Shown: positions 28,101 to 43,100 of the stretch, one piece after another | Position numbering within the stretch: position 1 is the stretch's first letter | Layout of the letters: the number at the start of each line of letters is the position of its first letter | From: Eopsaltria australis | Taxonomy: Eukaryota > Chordata > Aves > Passeriformes > Petroicidae | DNA length: 64,000 bases | Reading direction: 5' to 3' | Assembly: GCA_034509425.1 (NCBI GenBank) | Contig: JAVTVJ010000011.1 | Location: 6,238,501-6,302,500, forward strand | Position numbers and translations under genes: made by a program | The notes under the pieces: model-generated | The model's input: only the letters and a program-made list of their open reading frames with translations | What the model was told of the DNA's origin: nothing | The model's database searches: none

Positions 28101-31100
28101 GGTCTATGGACAGAATGCTAAGTCATTATTAATCCTATTTAAATTATAATAAATCATATTTAAAATGTTGAAGTTTCTCATACTATCAATAAAAAAGAAG
28201 GTAGGAATAAACACAAGTGAAAATTCTGCATCACAGGCTTGTAATTTAATGAGAAAATTGAATAGGTCTTCTCTGAGAAACTGAAGCAGATTTAGTACTT
28301 TAAAAAACTAATTATATTTTAACACTTGCCTTTTTTAACCCAAATACTAAGAAATACCATTTCAGAACAAGGAAATTTCAGAACAGCTATTACCCTTTTT
28401 GTAGAAGGAAGCACCATAATACTAGCATAAAAATAATGAATCTCATTTTTATGTGCATATGCATTGATGAATTTCATGACTCAATCTATCTGGGGTTTCT
28501 TTTTTTTTAAAATCTGCAACATACAGCAGGCACACACAAATAAAAATGTGACTGTCTCATGAAGCTGCCTGAACTTGTGCAGCTGACAACTAAATCCATA
28601 ACTCCAGCTATGTTTTATGTTTCAATGTCCTTATTTAATTGCAGTGGTCCTTACTTCAAGAGTCCAGACGTTTTACTGATTATCAAGTTTTTTCATTACA
28701 GCTTTTCATCCAGTGCCCCAAACCTATATAGGTCTGTCAGCTAGAAAACAGTGCCTAAATGTATCAACCATGTATATGGGCTCCCATGACTCACTGTGTT
28801 TATAAATAGAGAACTCTGACAAGCGTCTATCAAGTGTCTGACTGGTTTACTTGTCTTGTCTTGTCTTTGATTAATATTTTGTTTAAAATCTTCCATATTT
28901 AAAAAACCATGACCATGGTTGTATTACTTGAAGTTATCATTTAAACCAAGTTTGTTTGCAGCACTCCTCTGTCTCTGCAAGATGTGGAGAGTTTTTATTG
29001 TTCCTCAGCTCTGAAGAATGCAGCATTTGGTGCTTTGGTCAGCTCCCAAAGGAAAAGCCTAAAAATATCTCAAGAACAAATAGCATTTGGGAATAAGGCG
29101 CCCTTGAAGACTCATTTTCAAATGCTGTGTTTTAGAATAACATGATCTCTACATAACTTTGCCATTAATGCTAGTGACAAAATACTGCAATTTATCCAGG
29201 GAATTCAAAAGCAAAAACTGAAACAAGGCTTGTTTAGGTAACCCATGGATCAAACGAAGTTCAATGCTTGTCAAAACTAAAATATTCAATTCTATCTTCC
29301 CAAACAAAAATTTACTAATAAAAAATCTTTATTTGAGACGTACTGAAATAAGCATCTATTTGATTCAGGATCTCAAAGGAGATAGTTTTGCATAAACTCT
29401 TCCACATAACAAGCTCAGCATTTCTCTGTTTGTTTTGATCTTCTACAGGCATTTAAATTTTTTATTAGGACAACCACCACAGAGAAACAACACCAAGTAA
29501 TTTCTAGCATTATGATATTCTCTCAGTTATATTCTGTATAACAAGAAGACTTCAAGAAACAGTCTACATTCCACTTAAAATTTTTAAAGTGATATTCAGT
29601 ACTATTAATTAATCAATCACTTAAAAAACCAAACACCGGCAGGCCTTTGTAGGACCATTTATTTCCTCAATGTCTGAACATCCAAGCATGTAAAAAAAAT
29701 GAAGAAATGCAAAGACCATGCTGTAATAGTTGTTCTAAATCTTAATTCATCTGTACTATCCTCATGTTGAACCTTCTGGTTACCTTGGAAGAAGTAAACT
29801 GGACTCGAGAACACTGCATGCAGAGTTCTCTGCTAGGGAAGTCACAGAGAGCAAAGCTGAGAACTCAGAGTTAATAGTTTTCCTCCTTTCTTACTGCTCA
29901 AGCAAGAGATATACGTATATACATACCATCAACAGGACAGAAAAAACATTGCAAAAATGTTCTGCAATTCCTAATTTCGCTTTTTTAAAAATGAACAATA
30001 GACAGACGGTAATTTGAAAGGTCTTACTTTAACACAAAGTAGTCAAAAAGAGCAACATACCTCACTACAAGACGCTACAGCTCTGTGTAAAGGAGTCAAC
30101 CATTTGCTGTCTTTGGCATTAACTCTAGCTCCTGTAACAAAAATTAAAAATAACAGAAATTTAAAATATATTTACAGAATGACTGAAATATTTTTAAGAA
30201 CAGAGATAGAACTATTGGAAGTTACTTATTCTAGGCATTTCTTTGCATTTTTTTATGCAAAAAATGAAAAGGGATCTTTTCTCCAGCTCAAGTCAACCTT
30301 TCGAGGAAATTCTTTTAACACTGTACCAATAATACTCTCCCACATCAAAATATACTCATACTTTTACACTACGTCATCATCCTCTATAATCTTTTGCCCT
30401 TCCAAAGCCACATAAAAGGCTGTTGTGTAAAAAAGACCAAGTCCTTGCCTTCAAAAAGCAACAAAAATCTCATCATTTCCCACTATAGTTGAAATTCTCC
30501 ATTAAAATACAGAAAGAGGCTGCATTTACCTCCCATGCCTCCAGTTTCCTTGTGGCTGCCATGTCTGATGGACAAGTATACAGAATGAGGATGATTCTTC
30601 TATTGAGACTTACTTTGGGAACAAATCTTCACTACTCCAGCAGGTCGCCCAGCCCACCCCAGGACCTCCTGGTACCCCCTTCATGAGGGAGAGTAACAGC
30701 CACACCTCTCTACTTCTGAAAACACTCTCAAGGAACAGCTGTCCCTGTCCCCAGGAAACAAAGACGCACAAACATCTCTAAGGGGCACAAGCCTGGGTTT
30801 GGATTTTAATTTTTTTCTTAATAATCAAAGGAAATAAGAGTTTGGGAACTTCTTTCCCCTGAAGGAAGCAGCTGAACTTCAGGTTTTAACTTCCAGTGAA
30901 CTCCAGCAAACAAGGAAACCTAATGATTAAGGTAAAAAATTTAATTTCTTACTGATACACACACATATAGAACCTTGTAGGATATTTACACCCTGACTGG
31001 AAATTTATCCAGTATATCAAGTCTTGCAGAGAACACAAGCAAAGAAAGAATCTGAGTATTCTAGAAGTCACTAGAAATGCCTTAGGATTTTTGGCAATCC

Positions 31101-34100
31101 TTCCCAAAAGACAGTAAGTAATGAATGACATCACAAATATAAAGAAGTAATGATTGTTAAGTGAGAATGTAATCAATATATTTCAAAAGTATCTGTAATT
31201 CTTGATTATATTCCAGGTAATTCTTGGCCACATCTTGTTTTTAGCAGATGAGACAAAAGCAAGAGCCAAAGTTGTACTCCAAGCTCCACCTGACTTCACA
31301 TCTAGCCAACAAAATAAAGACTTCCATATTCTGATTTCTATCTCTAACTTTAGGATACAAATGCCTTTAAAGCATTTGAAAGAACTTGAGTGAGTTACTA
31401 AGTCATTGATTACCATCCCGATTTTCCTGAGGAAAATACATTTGCAAGACTTGGGGTCAGGTCAGATCCATTCATGTAATGAAGCCTAAGATAGGAAAAG
31501 CAGTGTAACCATCAGAAGAGGAGAAATGCACGTTTCCACTCCAAAAAACCAGCAGGTACCTAAGCTCTAGCCCTAAGTGAAAATGTACTTAGAGTCCAAG
31601 CAGTGTTTATGATTCAGATTTTCAGATTTTACTGACATTTCTGGTACTTCTAATACATACCCTAAAACCTACACCAGAAGAGAGATTAAATAAATACAAA
31701 AAGATACTGAACAAAAGGTTTTCACAATGATGAGTTAATCACACTTGCTAAGACTAAAAGAAAATAATATGCAAAAGTAAGAAAGAAAATCAGCATTAGC
31801 CAGAGAAAAGTCTAAGGAAATCTGAAGTGATATCTAAAAGTAATATAGTTCTCTCAAAAGAACAAAAATCAACATAGCAATATCTGCCCCCCATTCCATA
31901 AATGGTTTTCCACCCAAAGAAACAAGGAAGCCTAGGTCTAGCACATTAAAACAGAGTAATATACAGATAGTAAAATAAGTTAACTTTTCAAATACACAAA
32001 AATTTGTATGCTATCTGATACAGGAAAAAACGAAGTTGACTTTTAATAACAAATCTGCATCTCTGATGGACTTACTTAAGAAAGAACCACCAAGCTTGTT
32101 TTTTTCCTTCCACAACAAAAACTCTTAAAGAAGTTGCAAAATTATTTTATTGAAAGACAAAGTCTTTGAGCAATAATCAGAACAAATGTACTACCAAAAA
32201 ACACATATGCATTGTTAATGTGGGAACTGGGAATCTACAGCTTTAGATACAGGAAACAAAATAACATTTTAAAATTACATTGGAGATACTTTGTCCTTAA
32301 ATTTCTCCAAGAAGCCTGCTGCCAAGAATCATTGATATTTCATAAAGGAGCTGCTCCAAACAGCCTTGCATCTGAAGACATAATCCTCCTCTAGGCTGCT
32401 CTTTACTGCCTAGCACATGATTTGGGGAAAATGTCACTGTTCCTTCCTGACCCTACATGGGCTCCTTCAAACCTCTCACAGTCCTACCATGTAACAGTAA
32501 GGGAGTTTACAGCCTTGATCATCTGAGGTAAAGCTCTACTCCAGACCACTGAAAATGAATGTTATAAATATATATTATACCCTACTGAATAACTTTTGCT
32601 TTAAGATATTGCTTCACAGTTGGCTCAAAGACAGTCTGAACACATGCATGTGTATAACCTACTGCACAGCACTGCCAGTGCAATATTATCCCTGTGAAGC
32701 TTAACCTGCTGACATGCTAACCAGGGCATTTCTCACATTTCAAATGCCAGCTATGAGCAGTTTGCTCCTTCAAAGCACAGTACAATGTATCTTAATCCCC
32801 AGCGTGCAAAACGAAAAAAACAAACTTGTTCTCCCCTCTCCCTGCCTCTGTCCCTTGGGTCTTCCAGACTTCAAAAGGGCCTGGTCTTAACATGTTTATT
32901 AAAACTTCCCATTTTCTTACTGTAAAATTTCTCATATTTCAGTTCTTTTAATGCCATAGATTTTGCAGGAAAAGGATTAGGGTGCTTGTCAAAGAGAGCA
33001 ATCACAATGCTGGAACACAAATATCCAACTTGAACTTAAGAACCAATCGTAAATTACCCTCCCCTAAAACAGCACCTTCTGAACAAAGCAAATTATTCTT
33101 CCATGTTGGTACACTAAGCCAAAACATTAAACAAGATCACCCCTTTCATCACCAATTTTGCTAGTACAGCCCAGTGAGTTTACACATCTAGGCAAATATA
33201 AAAGTAGGACTTTTGCTCTACAGAAGTTGGGGTAGGGGGAGGGAATGAGAGAGAAGTATTACATAATTTTCTTCCCTTGTCCCTGAATCTTACCTTTCAT
33301 CTTGCCAAGTTGTACTCACAAGACTGACAATTAGAAAGATGTGTTATTTAATAACTAAAGTACAGAAGCTACTGAAAAACTCCGTGATGCTTACTTCTAG
33401 GAAATTTACGTTTCAAGAGACACATTTTCCAATTGAATACGTGCACTGATTTACAGAATGATCCTGGAGTGTTTAATTCTACCAGTCCACATGTGGCAGT
33501 TGCATAATTAGACATGCTAATAGCCAGCAATTCCTGGATATGTGTTTCTGCATACTTCTTGGTGTCCATATCCTTACATTCCAGTAAGAGTTACACCTCA
33601 ACCATCTCTTAGAAAGACAGACAAGGAATGACTGGGCAGGAAATGCTGCAAGGACCAACCACACATCTCTTCCTTCACTCATAAACTGCCACGCAACTCT
33701 TACACTGCCCTGTCTCACACCACCTCTGTGTTTCTCTCACTGAAACTCTTGCTGTGACACTCCTCCACAGCTCCTCTGCACCAAAACTCTTCCTATTTGG
33801 AAATGTCCTCAGAAGACTAATGAATGCAGTGGCTGAATTACTTATGCGTCACTAGTTAGAAATAGATTAAGAAATACAACAGAACTGACAAGACATTTTC
33901 ATCTTTGCTCACAGTACTGACTTAAGTACTCAATTGCCTTCCACTGTTCTGTTTGCAGTCTGTATTTTTAGACTCTCAAGGATGGTATTTTCCTTTGTTA
34001 TTGTACAAGATGTGCTAGTGACTGAGCAATATCGTAACATAAGCAAAGAAAGCAAAAGTGTTTTCATTCAGTTATGTAATACAGACACCCAATGTTCGGT

Positions 34101-37100
34101 ATTTGAAGCTCTGAAATGTCTGTTTAGGAGTAAAAGATGTAAATAAGATCTTTATAGAGTGCATTTAAGAAAGTAACACATTTTGTCTTAAAAACTAGTA
34201 TACTGAAATAATTTTAGGAACCATCTTTGGAGAAATTAGGAAGATCTCAGGTATAAATCACTGAGAGTAACCACTAGTCCAACTGTAATTAGATTCTATT
34301 TAATTATTTTCCTAACAGCTAGTAATAGGTTCACAAGTTCTTCCTTTTAATGATCCACTTTTTTATCTAGAGACAATGACCTAGGAAGCACTTAAACTGG
34401 CAAGCAGAAATTCCCAGACTATACTGAGGAATAAACAGATAGAGAAGAAAACTTGTCCTTAGATAGAAAAATATGTGAACAGTCAGGAAGAGATACAGAA
34501 GAAGTTTTTGATGTAAAGGATTTGAGATATGAATTGGAATAATCAGTAATAGAAATTGAATGTAATTTCCTATTGAAAGTTTGGATACTTGGAAAATCAT
34601 TGCTGCAAAAATAATGAGTAAGACCTTATGGAGAGAAAGCTTCTTGCTATTTAAAAGCTAAATTCATAGTAGAAGATCTATAGAACAGTGAAAAAATCCA
34701 AGAGGAACAGGTCTGTAATCTTTTGTCCAGACTAAATGATACTTCAAGAACAGTTTTTATTTTTGTTTCTCAAGAAACAAACAAAACCACTCCCAAACCC
34801 CAAAACAACCCCACAAAACAAATACACAGGGAGACACTCTGGCCAGAAAAGGGAGGAAACCACAATCTAGTCAAAGCCATCCTTCCAGGACTTTACTGAT
34901 TTGTCAGTATAAGCCAATTCCCTTTCCAGAATTTCAGTTTCTGCTGCATCTCAGCCACTACCCCCTTGAGCTTCAGTGAGCAACATGAGGTTCTCTGACT
35001 CAAGCTACTGAACACCTCTATCTTCTCCTGAGTCAGCTTAATTTTCTCTCTCAAAGAACATCAGAGCTACTTTCTCCACAGTAACTGACTTTTACTGCTG
35101 CCAGGGGGAAGTTAGGCCAGCTTGGAAAAGAAAAACATCAGCCAACATCGCTGTCAAAAGAAGAGGAAGCGGCTGAAAGATACAGTCAGTGTCAAAGGGG
35201 CCCCTGTGAAACGCCCTCAGCATGTGGGTACATCTGCAATCCAAACAAAGGGAGCTTCACTGGGCTGGGACTGAGACAGCAAGAGCCTTTCAGCAGTGAC
35301 TGTCATTGCATGGACTTCTAATACTCACACAGATTCATAATTAGATGAAAGAAACACAGGTAGAGTGGTGTAACACTGAAGGGTCTTAACTATCTTCCAA
35401 AATCTGTTATTACTGTAAGGGTAGTTTTCCAGCATCAGCACGATTCTTACATCTTCCAGCTGACCTAGAGGAAACAAAAACTCCTGGGCTGCCAAACCTT
35501 AATGAGACTGAGTTTGACCACACTCATATAACACTGAGCTTCATGCAGAGAAAATGTTGGGTTAAGCAAACAGCAATGTGTTGTGTTAGTATTTAAGTAT
35601 CAGTGCAATATAGTAACTAAATCTATTCAGAAGAAAACAACCGACAATTCAAATGTTGATTTTTGTGAATTACATTGATTTCAGTAAAAGCAATAATCAT
35701 CTGCATGGTATTTTTAGAAAATAACTGGAAAAAGTTAGTAATCAAAAGAACACATCCGGTGATCACACTAATCTGTTCTGCTTTTCATGTGACACTTCCT
35801 GGCACAGTAGACTCTGATGGTATTAAGAGTCATAGGACAACTGGAAAGAATGATTTTTTAATAAAGCAAGAAGCCTCTCCAGAACAGTTCATTTGCAGGA
35901 CTCAAAGAAAGATTTGAATTTTTTAATCAGGACTTCTTGGAAAGAACAAAAAGCTAGACATTCAGTTAAATAAGACTTAACTATAATGCTTTTCTACTTT
36001 TCAGTAGTTTGCCGTAATTTACACTCTTAAATTCAGTGCAATTCTGCAAAGTAGACAGATGCACTTGTGCACCAGGACGCAGAGCTGTAGAAAGGTCGTA
36101 AAAATACAACTGTGATGCGTGTTACTACTCTTCCCAGAGTAATACAAAAAGGAAAATGCTTCTAAAATTATGATTATCAAGTGACTAAAACATAAACTTC
36201 TGTCCTATCCTTCTGGATGCTATAAATAACCTTCATGCCTCCTCTTTATTTACTGGTCACCTCCCCACACAACAAATCTAGGAATGGCAATCCAATAGTG
36301 AGAGATGATTTGAAAATTTAGACTTCCACAGACCGCAGTGGTGGGAAAAATCTATTAGTAAGACATTCACATCCTCAGGGGACAATTTTATTAGTGTTCA
36401 GTGTCTCAAAATAAAAACCAAAAGGCAATCTAAACGTCCAGGCCCAAACTGGAGTCAGTAAAGCACTTTTCTTTGATGTTTGGAGCCTGTATCCAAACCA
36501 CCACCGTCAGATCCCTTGTCCAGGTGAAAGACAATAGGAAAGGTCACAGAGCAACCTTAAGATTCAGTGGGAAAATATCTCAAGAATTCAACAACTAAGC
36601 AAGAATGCTCTTAAGACTGAAAACTTACTCCAAGAAAGTCAGCAAAAAGGCTGAATCAGTTGTATCTTCAGAATGCACAGTATGGGTTACTTAGGTTTGT
36701 AGCGAAGTAATATAAAGACATTGTGACTGCAATATATGATCCACAACACATATTTGAAAGCAATGTGGATCCCCTGGAGCAGGATGAAAAAGACATTCCA
36801 ATCAAATTAAAAGAAACACCTATGTCTAAGTAGTCTATAATAACACTTTAAGAACAGAAAATAATGAGAAAAAAATCAAGTAAGAGCCCCTGAATAGTGG
36901 AAAGATTAATACTGACTTCAGTAATTTTGAGGTCCAATTTGAAGAAAGAATAAAAACATCAAAGCAAACAGTCTTTGTAGAATAGTTAGCACAGCAGGAA
37001 AACTGTAAAGTGGTTCCTAATAACATTCCAGCAAAGCTATGTTAGAGGTCATTACAAGTTGCAAAGACAAGCTTTCACAAGGTGAGAAATGCTGGGATCA

Positions 37101-40100
37101 AAGTAGTCGACACTTAATTCAATCCCTTGTGCAGGTATGTTACAATAGGTCAGCTGAAGTCACATATGCAAATTTTACATACAAATTTACTGCACAGAGG
37201 AGATGGTTGCACAGAAATGCTATTTATTCAACAAACCACTTTCCTCAATTTTAGAAAAGAGGTCTTGCAACACAACAAATAGTGTTCAAGCCTTGCAATG
37301 GTAACAGATGTTCTTTATTTACTCCCTAATGCTCATCTATTACGACAAAATGTAACATTATACATCTGTCTCAAAGGAGAGATTTGATTTCCAGCTGAAA
37401 CACAACAGATGAATTTTCCTTATCTTTATGAAATGGAGAGGGTAAGTACACTTAACCTCTGCTCCCCACCTTTCAATTAAGAGAGCTAAAAGACAAATCA
37501 CAGCTTGTGCATTTTGAGACATCTAGACCTAATTTCTCCAAGAAGCAGTTGGCTCAGCACTTCTGATACAGCTGAGTGCTCACACTTCACCAACAACAAA
37601 GATTTCAATTCCAGCATTCATACATGAGGAAGACTAAACTGGTGACTACATTTTAAAGATTTAAGAGGCTTGCCTAAAACTACTGCTTGCAGGCAGGTAA
37701 TACATAGATTTGTGCCCAAGTACAGCACAGGCTTGCAAACTGAACAGCCCGAACATTCAGACATCACTTTTATCCTGCAATTGATGTCCCCACAAACGTG
37801 TCAACAACTCACACTTACCTGTGCACCCCTCACTGTACCACCCCTGTTCACTCCCAGTGCAGTCTCTTCCTGGCACTTTCAGGAGACTGTGCCACCCCAC
37901 CTGTGCACAACATGGTGCTGAAGTCCACAGCACAGCAAGGCTGGACTGACATCACCACAGCATTCAAAGCTTTTGATTTGCAACTATCTAATGCATTGTT
38001 CTGTTGTAGCAGATCTTGATTTTCATTACAAAAATGTTATCTGGGACATATTGATGCCTCACATCCTCCCTGAACAACCTCACAACTTCTCCTCCATGCA
38101 ACTGCTCAACTTTGGACTATTTGTACAGCCCTAATTCCTACCTCCCTTCTCCATTTTTCTTTACGCTTAACCCCAAGATATGTGCCCACATAGTAGAACT
38201 AATATTTCTCCTCCTAATGCTGCCCCCCAGTCAGGACCTTATTTCACTGCCATCTGAACTAGAATCTCCCTCCTTCCATAGGCCCTTTGCCAGAGAGAGG
38301 GGTATACTGTTCAGTCACACTTCTGGTAAACGGACTGTGTTCATCCAAACCACTGAAGAGTCACTCTAAGAAGTAGCTGACTACAACTCTGCAAAGTTTT
38401 TAACATTGTTAGTTGTTGAAAGGGGTCACTGCACATTTTCAAGAGTCACCAGAACTTGCCTTTCTTCTTCATAGGGAAAAAAAGCACCTTTTTAGATTTT
38501 CAAACCTTGCACCGTTTCAAAAGCAAACTTTTCTGGACAAAATGCCACTATAGAGTATGTCCATAACATAGATATATTAATGAATATCACATCACATATA
38601 TTTATTATCTATATATGTAATTATATGGAGAGAGCACAAATAATACATATAATAAAAATATTACATCACACTAAAATTATAACTAATTATATTATGCCTA
38701 GCAATTTCAATTGAAGGTCTGGAAGTGACTCCTATAATCCTAAAAGTGGCATTTCCTTAAAGCAGAATTCATTATAAAGGGTTGATGGGGTGTGGTGGTG
38801 GAAGTAGCCAGCTTTGCCCAGGTAAGGCATGCAATTAAGCAGACTGAAGCAGACTGAAGTACTACTGTGGGGCTGCTACAAGTTTTCACCTTTCTATGTA
38901 AATTTGAAGCTCTGTATTATGAAATCAGCCTCAAGCTACTTGATGGGTAGGTCTGCCCAAGATCAAAGACAGTCAATTCAATCCTTGAGTCATGAAGTTC
39001 TTCTTCAGGTTTTTGGTTTAGTTTCCTGGTTTTTTTACCCTTTAAAAAAAACAACCTAAAGTATACTGTTTTACAGAATTGGGAATTTTTCTTAGTACAA
39101 ATAAATAGGGAAAAAAAGAGATTTTAATATTTTCAGCTGGTCCTAATTATATTCTGTGCATTTCAGCCAACAGGCAGAGCTACTTAAAATAATACAACCA
39201 ACTCTAGATGGCATCTTCTATGTTCAAATGTAATTTCTTTCCTGAAGGACATTTCAGAATGGAAGCAATGCTGCTAACATCTACCTGTAACACATACACT
39301 ACTAGTTCTTTAAATTAATTTTGAACTACGGAAAGCTGATCAAGCTACAATAAAAATAGCTATAACTGAGAAAGTTTTCTACAAAGAAATATTTTAGAGC
39401 AGAACTACAGAACTACACAGTATTGTAACACTAATAAGTATGGTAACCAAAATTTCAGTACAAGCACCTTTAATTTCTACTACATTAAATATCTCAATAA
39501 AAGCTACACAGACTAAGATGTACATAAATACTTCTTTGGATGTGCATAGTTATTTGTTTTTCATTAACAGGAACAGAACATACCAGATAAAATAAGTAGT
39601 TCAATAATTTCTGCATCTCCCAGATAGGCAGCAGCATGTAAAGGGGTCCTTTTCTCATTATCCTGTGGTAAGAGGGGGGAAAAAAGGTTTTATTTAAAAT
39701 AAAAAAAGTATGGTTTAGCATTTTGTATGTTATGAAAAAACACTGCATAAAAGTTCATCTTCCAAGTATTATACATTTTGTATTTAAAAAACCATAATTA
39801 CTCTAAAGACATCAGTCACATTTACTAAGACAAGCATGCTTCTCAAGAACCTAAGGAGCTCTTAACACCTACACAGTCAACCACTGTTTTCTGACACACA
39901 CAGGATGCTCATCACACCTTTAGATTAACCCACCAGTAATAAATCACCATTCACTTGTCTCCAGAGACAAGAAATTGAGTCTGTCCTAAACAGTTAAAAA
40001 CAGTGTGTTATTGTCATATACAATTAGAGAAACATTTTGTTTCTGAAGTTTAAAGCAATTTCAGAAATTATTATTTTAATAGAAAATAGAAAAGAAGCTA

Positions 40101-43100
40101 GAGTGATTAAGAGCAAAAATAGTGGAATCCAATTTCAAATGTTTCATTTACTGCAAATAAGCAAAGAGAAGATAGAGGTGAAATTTATTTTGCAAAAAAT
40201 CCACTCTGCAAGTAATACACAGTACTTTTAATTAGTTCAAGCTGACCTAAGGTCCTTCTGAAGGTACAAGTAATAGATCTTATTTATCCATGCATAATAT
40301 ATACCAATGAAGATTCTCTTTTGAAAGATTAACACAAAATATCTATTAACTCCTTCAGGATCAGTGCCAATTTCCGTGCACCAGTTTATAGCTTAATCAG
40401 AAAAACAAGATCACATCACAGTGAGTGATAAAAATGAACAAGAACCAACCAGTTTGCTCTCTGAGGGAAGGCTGGTGAGAAATCAGAAAAGAGACAGATA
40501 ATCAGTCAGCATCCTGGTTCTGGCCTAAGCTCTGCTTGGATATCTAGATCCTTTTAGTGGAGTTCCAAATACATTGGGGGTGAGGGATCAAGAGTATATG
40601 CAGCAAGAAATTTTAAGTGGCAAGACATTTCTGTTAATTCAACAGTTGTGTCACGACTACCATAAAATTACACACATTTTTTATTGATATTTTATTGTGA
40701 GAATCATTCTTCTCCCTTGCTAGAATAACCTTATTTAGTGAATCCTGACTTGAGAGCTAGCATCATGTAAGAATAAAATTAGAGTTCATGGCAGGAAAGA
40801 TCTTAAAGCAAAGCTAGAGCTGAGATGCAAGAAGTTCTTCTGAAACATAAAAGACAACTTCAGAATTCAGAACATTCAAACCACTAAGAAAACATCACCA
40901 CAAACACAACCCCTTGGCCTAAACAACCTACTCCCTTGCCTAGTCCCTGCTCAGAAAAAGTCAAAGCTACACAGTTCATCAGATTAGTAATGTTTCCTAA
41001 CAAAATTTTCTGGATTACACACAAGGAATTCCAAATTGAGCAGTGCAAACCTGACACTGATGCACCCTAAGGAATCAATGCTACACTTATCACTAACACC
41101 ACATAGTACCTCACCAGTTTCTTGCCAGGATGTCTCAAATGCAGCTTACACATCTAGGATAAAAAAAGACAGCCCTCTGGCACCAAGGACTTGCTATCTT
41201 GAAAAAAAAAAAATAAATAAAGGGGGGGAGAAAAGAAAAAGGAAAGGAAAAAGAAAAATACTAGAAGCACAAGGGAAAAAGAAAAGAATACAAATATTAA
41301 ACTTGCTTCCCCAGCTGAAAGATAGTAAAGACCTACCCGCAATGAAAATATGTTTTCATTCCTCCAGAATGGAGAACAGAGCTCCTATAGGTAGCAAGCA
41401 TTGAAGCCTTTTTGATAATGCTAAAAAAACTTATAAACAGTATACCACCTGCAATTTCATCATAGAATTAGTGAAAATAAGATGGGCCATGAGCACATTC
41501 TTCTGTAGAGACAATATTTACACAGGAACATGAGAAAAACTGCACTCCCCACTCAAAGGGCAAAACTCATTACTATAAAAATGTTCATCACACTTGTGTT
41601 GTTGGTGACTTTGTTTTGTTTGGGGTTTTTTTTAACATCTCAGTGACAGAAGTCATACCAGTAACTGACGCGACAGAACAAATCAGAAATCTTCCAATAA
41701 ACCGGTGGACAGAAGGAAGGTGTTTATCTAGAAATACACTAATCACCAAGCCACAAATACATTTTCCTGGCGCATCCATGGTCCAAACTTCTGATGAATT
41801 TCAGACATACTTCCAAACATCCAAAAAGTCTATTAATGAAAACATTGAGCATCCTGAAACCATCAAGATACGAACTTAAAAGGAGCTTAAACACATGCAA
41901 CATTTCCACTCCACCACTCCTGTTTCCAAGCCGTGAGTTTCCAGTCATGCAAATATTTCAGTTTTGCTGCTCTAAAGCTGACAAATTGAAAATACTTAAA
42001 AGTCCAACTCGTGATTCTGCAGCAGGGAGTACAAACTGGGAGCATACATAGGCAGGAGGATGGAGATGTCCCTGCTCTCTGCAGCACCAGGGCAGCACTG
42101 CTGGGACACTCAGGGCTTGTCACTTTCTGGGTCAACTCCAGAGTTTGGAATTTCAACAATGCCAAGCCCTAGGGTATCTACTGACCACAAATATTCCACA
42201 TGCTGAGGGTGCTTTGACAGAAGCCCTGGCCTTTCTTTCCCCTCTAGTTTCACAGCTGGCATTTTTTTTAATGCTTCCAAACATTTTTTTTTAATTAAAT
42301 GTCTCTGTGCAAAAGTTTTTTGTTTAGTATTTAAAAACCTGGTTTTCAGAACTTGTTTAAAAAAGCAGAAATGCTGCATTCAGCAATCTCTCATGAAGAA
42401 GCTTTACTTCCTTTAAAGGAAAATTCTCATTTTGCTGCATCTGAAGACTTACATTTAATTAATGAATTCCAATAAATGAAGTCTGAATAAAATTAAAGAG
42501 AATTCTGTATTTTAAATACTACTAAAATACTGCTAAATAGATCAACTATTTTTTATTTAAAAAGTATTCATTTGATGAACAAATTTCATCTGCAAATACA
42601 AGACTATATTAAGTAACACTAACAAAGCTTTCAGCTTTAACAAGGAACTTTGGAAGCCAACATCTTGCAGCACTGGTATTATCATACTAATATAAATACT
42701 GGCCCTAATATTCCTCCTTTAATTTCACAACCTTAAATGACACTAAAAGAAAAATCTCACTGGAGAAGGGATTTTGTACATAATAGTCACTGTTATACAG
42801 AATGTAAAATCTAACACTGTTGGTAATATTTAATTCCAAGTATTGCAGTGTTGCAGCAGTATTTAACAACACAGAAACGCAAGTGTTGTGGTGCATTCAT
42901 TTTCCAATTCAAAAATCTGCATGGCAAATGGGAATATTACAACTCTAAATCAGCTGTAATGGCAGTAAGGAGGCAGATCACGCTGATTGTATTAAGTAGG
43001 TTGAAAGAGAACTTTCAATATTTTAAAGTTGTTTCCAGTGGAAACAACAAAGGAATTTATATTCCCAATAAGAAACTCACAAGTTTAATTCCAGATATTG

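Larger units (their letters stand above)
30132..39583 (-). other. ANKRD28: ANKRD28 intron 3 (9.5 kb)
   Basis: Mostly unique AT-rich sequence, with one forkhead-like inverted repeat and an AT-rich island. Open frames on either strand are short and unrecognisable. Confidence 0.75.

Noticed and set aside
30014..30415. 133-codon plus-strand open frame across exon 4
   Set aside because: It overlaps the antisense of a conserved coding exon, has a low-complexity composition, and shows no recognisable domain.
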